Shown: one piece after another, positions 13,719 through 15,020 of the stretch
Position numbering within the stretch: the first letter of the stretch is position 1
How the letters are laid out: each line of letters opens with the position of its first letter
Assembly: GCA_002474405.1 (NCBI GenBank)
Contig: DLQW01000039.1
Location: 846-15,865 of the forward strand
Reading direction: 5' to 3'
Origin: Christensenella sp. UBA7597
GTDB lineage: Bacteria; Bacillota; Clostridia; Christensenellales; Borkfalkiaceae
Length of the DNA stretch: 15,020 bases
Program-made: the position numbers and the translations under genes
The notes under the pieces: model-generated
The model's input: the letters and a program-made list of their open reading frames with translations, nothing else
What the model was told of the DNA's origin: nothing
The model's database searches: none

Positions 13719-14852
13719 ATGAGAGTAAAAAATTTTTCATTGGCAGCTTTGGGTTTGTCGGTTGTGGTTTTAATGGGCGGAATGGCACTGCCTGCAAAAA
13801 GCGGAAACGCTGAAGAATTGCAGCCTACGGCAAGTAACGAACAAATAGGTGCTGCAGATACCGACAAAATATATAGCGATTTTTATGCCGCATTTCCAGA
13901 AGAGGAATCTCACCAAAGAGAAATTTACGGTATAAAAGAATTGAAAGATTTTGCAGACAACAAATATTTTGTTGTGGAATTAAGTCCTGTGGGATATATG
14001 ATTTACAATGCTGATTTAACTATGGCTATAGAAGCAAATGCCGCGGCAGAATCGCCTTATACAGGACTTAATGAAAATTTGATTTACGCCGGAGCAATGA
14101 ATTACTTTATTCAGTCGAGCTCTGAAACGGAAAACTATTATCAATATGAGCATACCGTGCTTGAAGATGAAATTGTTGTTTTCGACGAAACTCAATTAAC
14201 TGAATTAAAACGTCAAAGCAATCAATTAGCTGCAAATATCGAAGAGTCAGCAAAGCAAGCAACAAGCAGAATTGCACCGGTCGATACAGAGCAAACGGCG
14301 GAATTAACAAACAGCACCTTGATTAAAAATTTAAGCACAGCAGGTTTCAATACCGATGGTAGGTGTGTTTGGGTTGCATCTGCAGTGATTGTTTGGTATC
14401 ATAAAATTGCTTGGAATTGGACGAACCTTGCACCGAATGGATGGAGCAGTCAATTAGTAGATGACATTCGTGGCGACAGAAAGACTGCCGCTACATTGAG
14501 CGACGCGAGATGGGCTCTTAAAAGCTATGTTGCGGCTGTAGGTGGAATTCCAGACGGATATGCGGCGATGGACACAATTTATCCCAAAGCTTCAACTATT
14601 TTTGAACGCGTTTCTTCAAATATTCCTGTTATGATAGGAAGCACAAATATGCCGAATCCGAATGGCGGAGATACTATGAGTCATGCTGTTGTAGTGCATA
14701 AAGTGGCAAGAAAGGCGAGGAAAAATTGGATTGGAACGAGCTATAGCGATTATCGTTATTGGGCTCATTTTGGATGGGGAACGGCTTACAACAATGTAAT
14801 GTTGACTGATTCTTCGTTTACCATCGACTCAAGGTGTAATTTCCAAAATTAA
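13719..14852 (+). CDS. Secreted papain-like cysteine peptidase (C39/C10-like), probable
   Basis: The 377-residue protein has a signal peptide (residues 1 to about 31, LAALGLSVVVLMGGMALPA). A propeptide-like region of about 170 residues follows (KYFVVELSPVGYMIYNADLT near 82-101), resembling the precursors of streptopain-type enzymes. The C-terminal half has the catalytic pattern: GRCVWVASAVIVWYH with C216, MSHAVVVHKV with H322, and YWAHFGWGTAYNNVML, the aromatic Gly-rich ending typical of C10/C39-like folds. It would be secreted as a zymogen and cut proteins or peptides outside the cell; the substrate is unknown. AAGGAG sits nine bases before the ATG. Codons end in A or T much more often than in neighbouring genes, which suggests a separate, possibly recent, origin. 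A pseudo-enzyme or another NlpC/papain-like hydrolase cannot be excluded. Confidence 0.75.
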   Translation: MRVKNFSLAALGLSVVVLMGGMALPAKSGNAEELQPTASNEQIGAADTDKIYSDFYAAFPEEESHQREIYGIKELKDFADNKYFVVELSPVGYMIYNADLTMAIEANAAAESPYTGLNENLIYAGAMNYFIQSSSETENYYQYEHTVLEDEIVVFDETQLTELKRQSNQLAANIEESAKQATSRIAPVDTEQTAELTNSTLIKNLSTAGFNTDGRCVWVASAVIVWYHKIAWNWTNLAPNGWSSQLVDDIRGDRKTAATLSDARWALKSYVAAVGGIPDGYAAMDTIYPKASTIFERVSSNIPVMIGSTNMPNPNGGDTMSHAVVVHKVARKARKNWIGTSYSDYRYWAHFGWGTAYNNVMLTDSSFTIDSRCNFQN

Positions 14853-14883
14853 AAACTTTGTACATTTTTGCGCAATTATCAAA

Positions 14884-14960
14884 AACTAATTTTGTGCTTC
14901 ACACCTGAATTAATATAAAATTAGTTGGAGTCTGGCATTTTTAATGCCAGACTCTTTTGC
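14884..14960 (+). terminator. Rho-independent terminator after the cysteine peptidase, preceded by a second inverted repeat
   Basis: GAGTCTGGCATT (14928-14939) pairs perfectly with AATGCCAGACTC (14943-14954) across three T, then TTTT follows. Just upstream, AACTAATTTT (14884-14893) pairs with AAAATTAGTT (14917-14926). The strong stem stops the lipoprotein/peptidase transcript; the weaker upstream stem may add to 3' end stability. Confidence 0.92.
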
Positions 14961-14973
14961 TTTGAGTTAAAAA

Positions 14974-15020
14974 CAAGCTGACAGTTAATCGACTGCCCTT
15001 CATCACCTCGCTTTGCGAGG
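14974..15020 (+). repeat. B-type hairpin repeat cut by the right edge
   Basis: CAAGCTGAC, GTTAATCGACTGCCC, TCATCACCTCGC and GCGAGG match 12647-12694 with only about three differences. The copy continues beyond the window. Together with the copy at 12647 it brackets the lipoprotein and cysteine peptidase genes. Confidence 0.85.

Overview
The window looks like chromosomal DNA of a Gram-positive, low-to-mid GC Firmicute, probably an uncultured gut Clostridia-type bacterium. The reasons are strong AAGGAG ribosome binding sites, occasional TTG starts, near-consensus sigma-A promoters, lipoprotein signal peptides, and a dense family of hairpin repeats of a kind I associate with gut Clostridia. The taxonomic call is an inference only.

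Layout. Positions 1-246 hold interspersed hairpin repeats. A minus-strand gene (269-979) encodes a secreted, membrane-anchored protein with SH3-like segments. Divergent from it, 1035-10748 is a same-strand block of short-tailed-phage (P22/podovirus-type) virion genes: terminase large subunit, a small-terminase-like protein, portal, scaffold-like protein, HK97-fold major capsid protein, gp4-like neck adaptor, beta-propeller-like tail nozzle, and an unknown 159-residue protein. A rho-independent terminator follows at 10771-10812. No integrase, repressor, replication, tail-fibre, ejection or lysis gene is visible, and genes on both sides look cellular, so this may be a prophage remnant or a domesticated head-and-neck cassette.

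Downstream are three exported-protein genes. The first is an M28-type zinc peptidase lipoprotein (11080-12348), with its own promoter and terminator. The second and third form a probable two-gene unit, a lipoprotein (12904-13674) and an AT-richer papain-like cysteine peptidase (13719-14852). They sit behind a perfect-consensus promoter and end at a strong terminator.

The most unusual layer is the repeat family. Composite blocks, all in one orientation, fill the large gaps at 1-246, 2882-3092, 5072-5503, 6349-6907, 12474-12735 and 14974-15020. They have conserved flanks and variable but self-complementary stems. Closely matching sibling copies bracket individual gene modules: the SH3-like/terminase block, the scaffold gene, and the lipoprotein/peptidase pair. 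Three of the blocks lie inside the phage cassette, which is unusual for compact phage DNA and argues for long residence in this chromosome.
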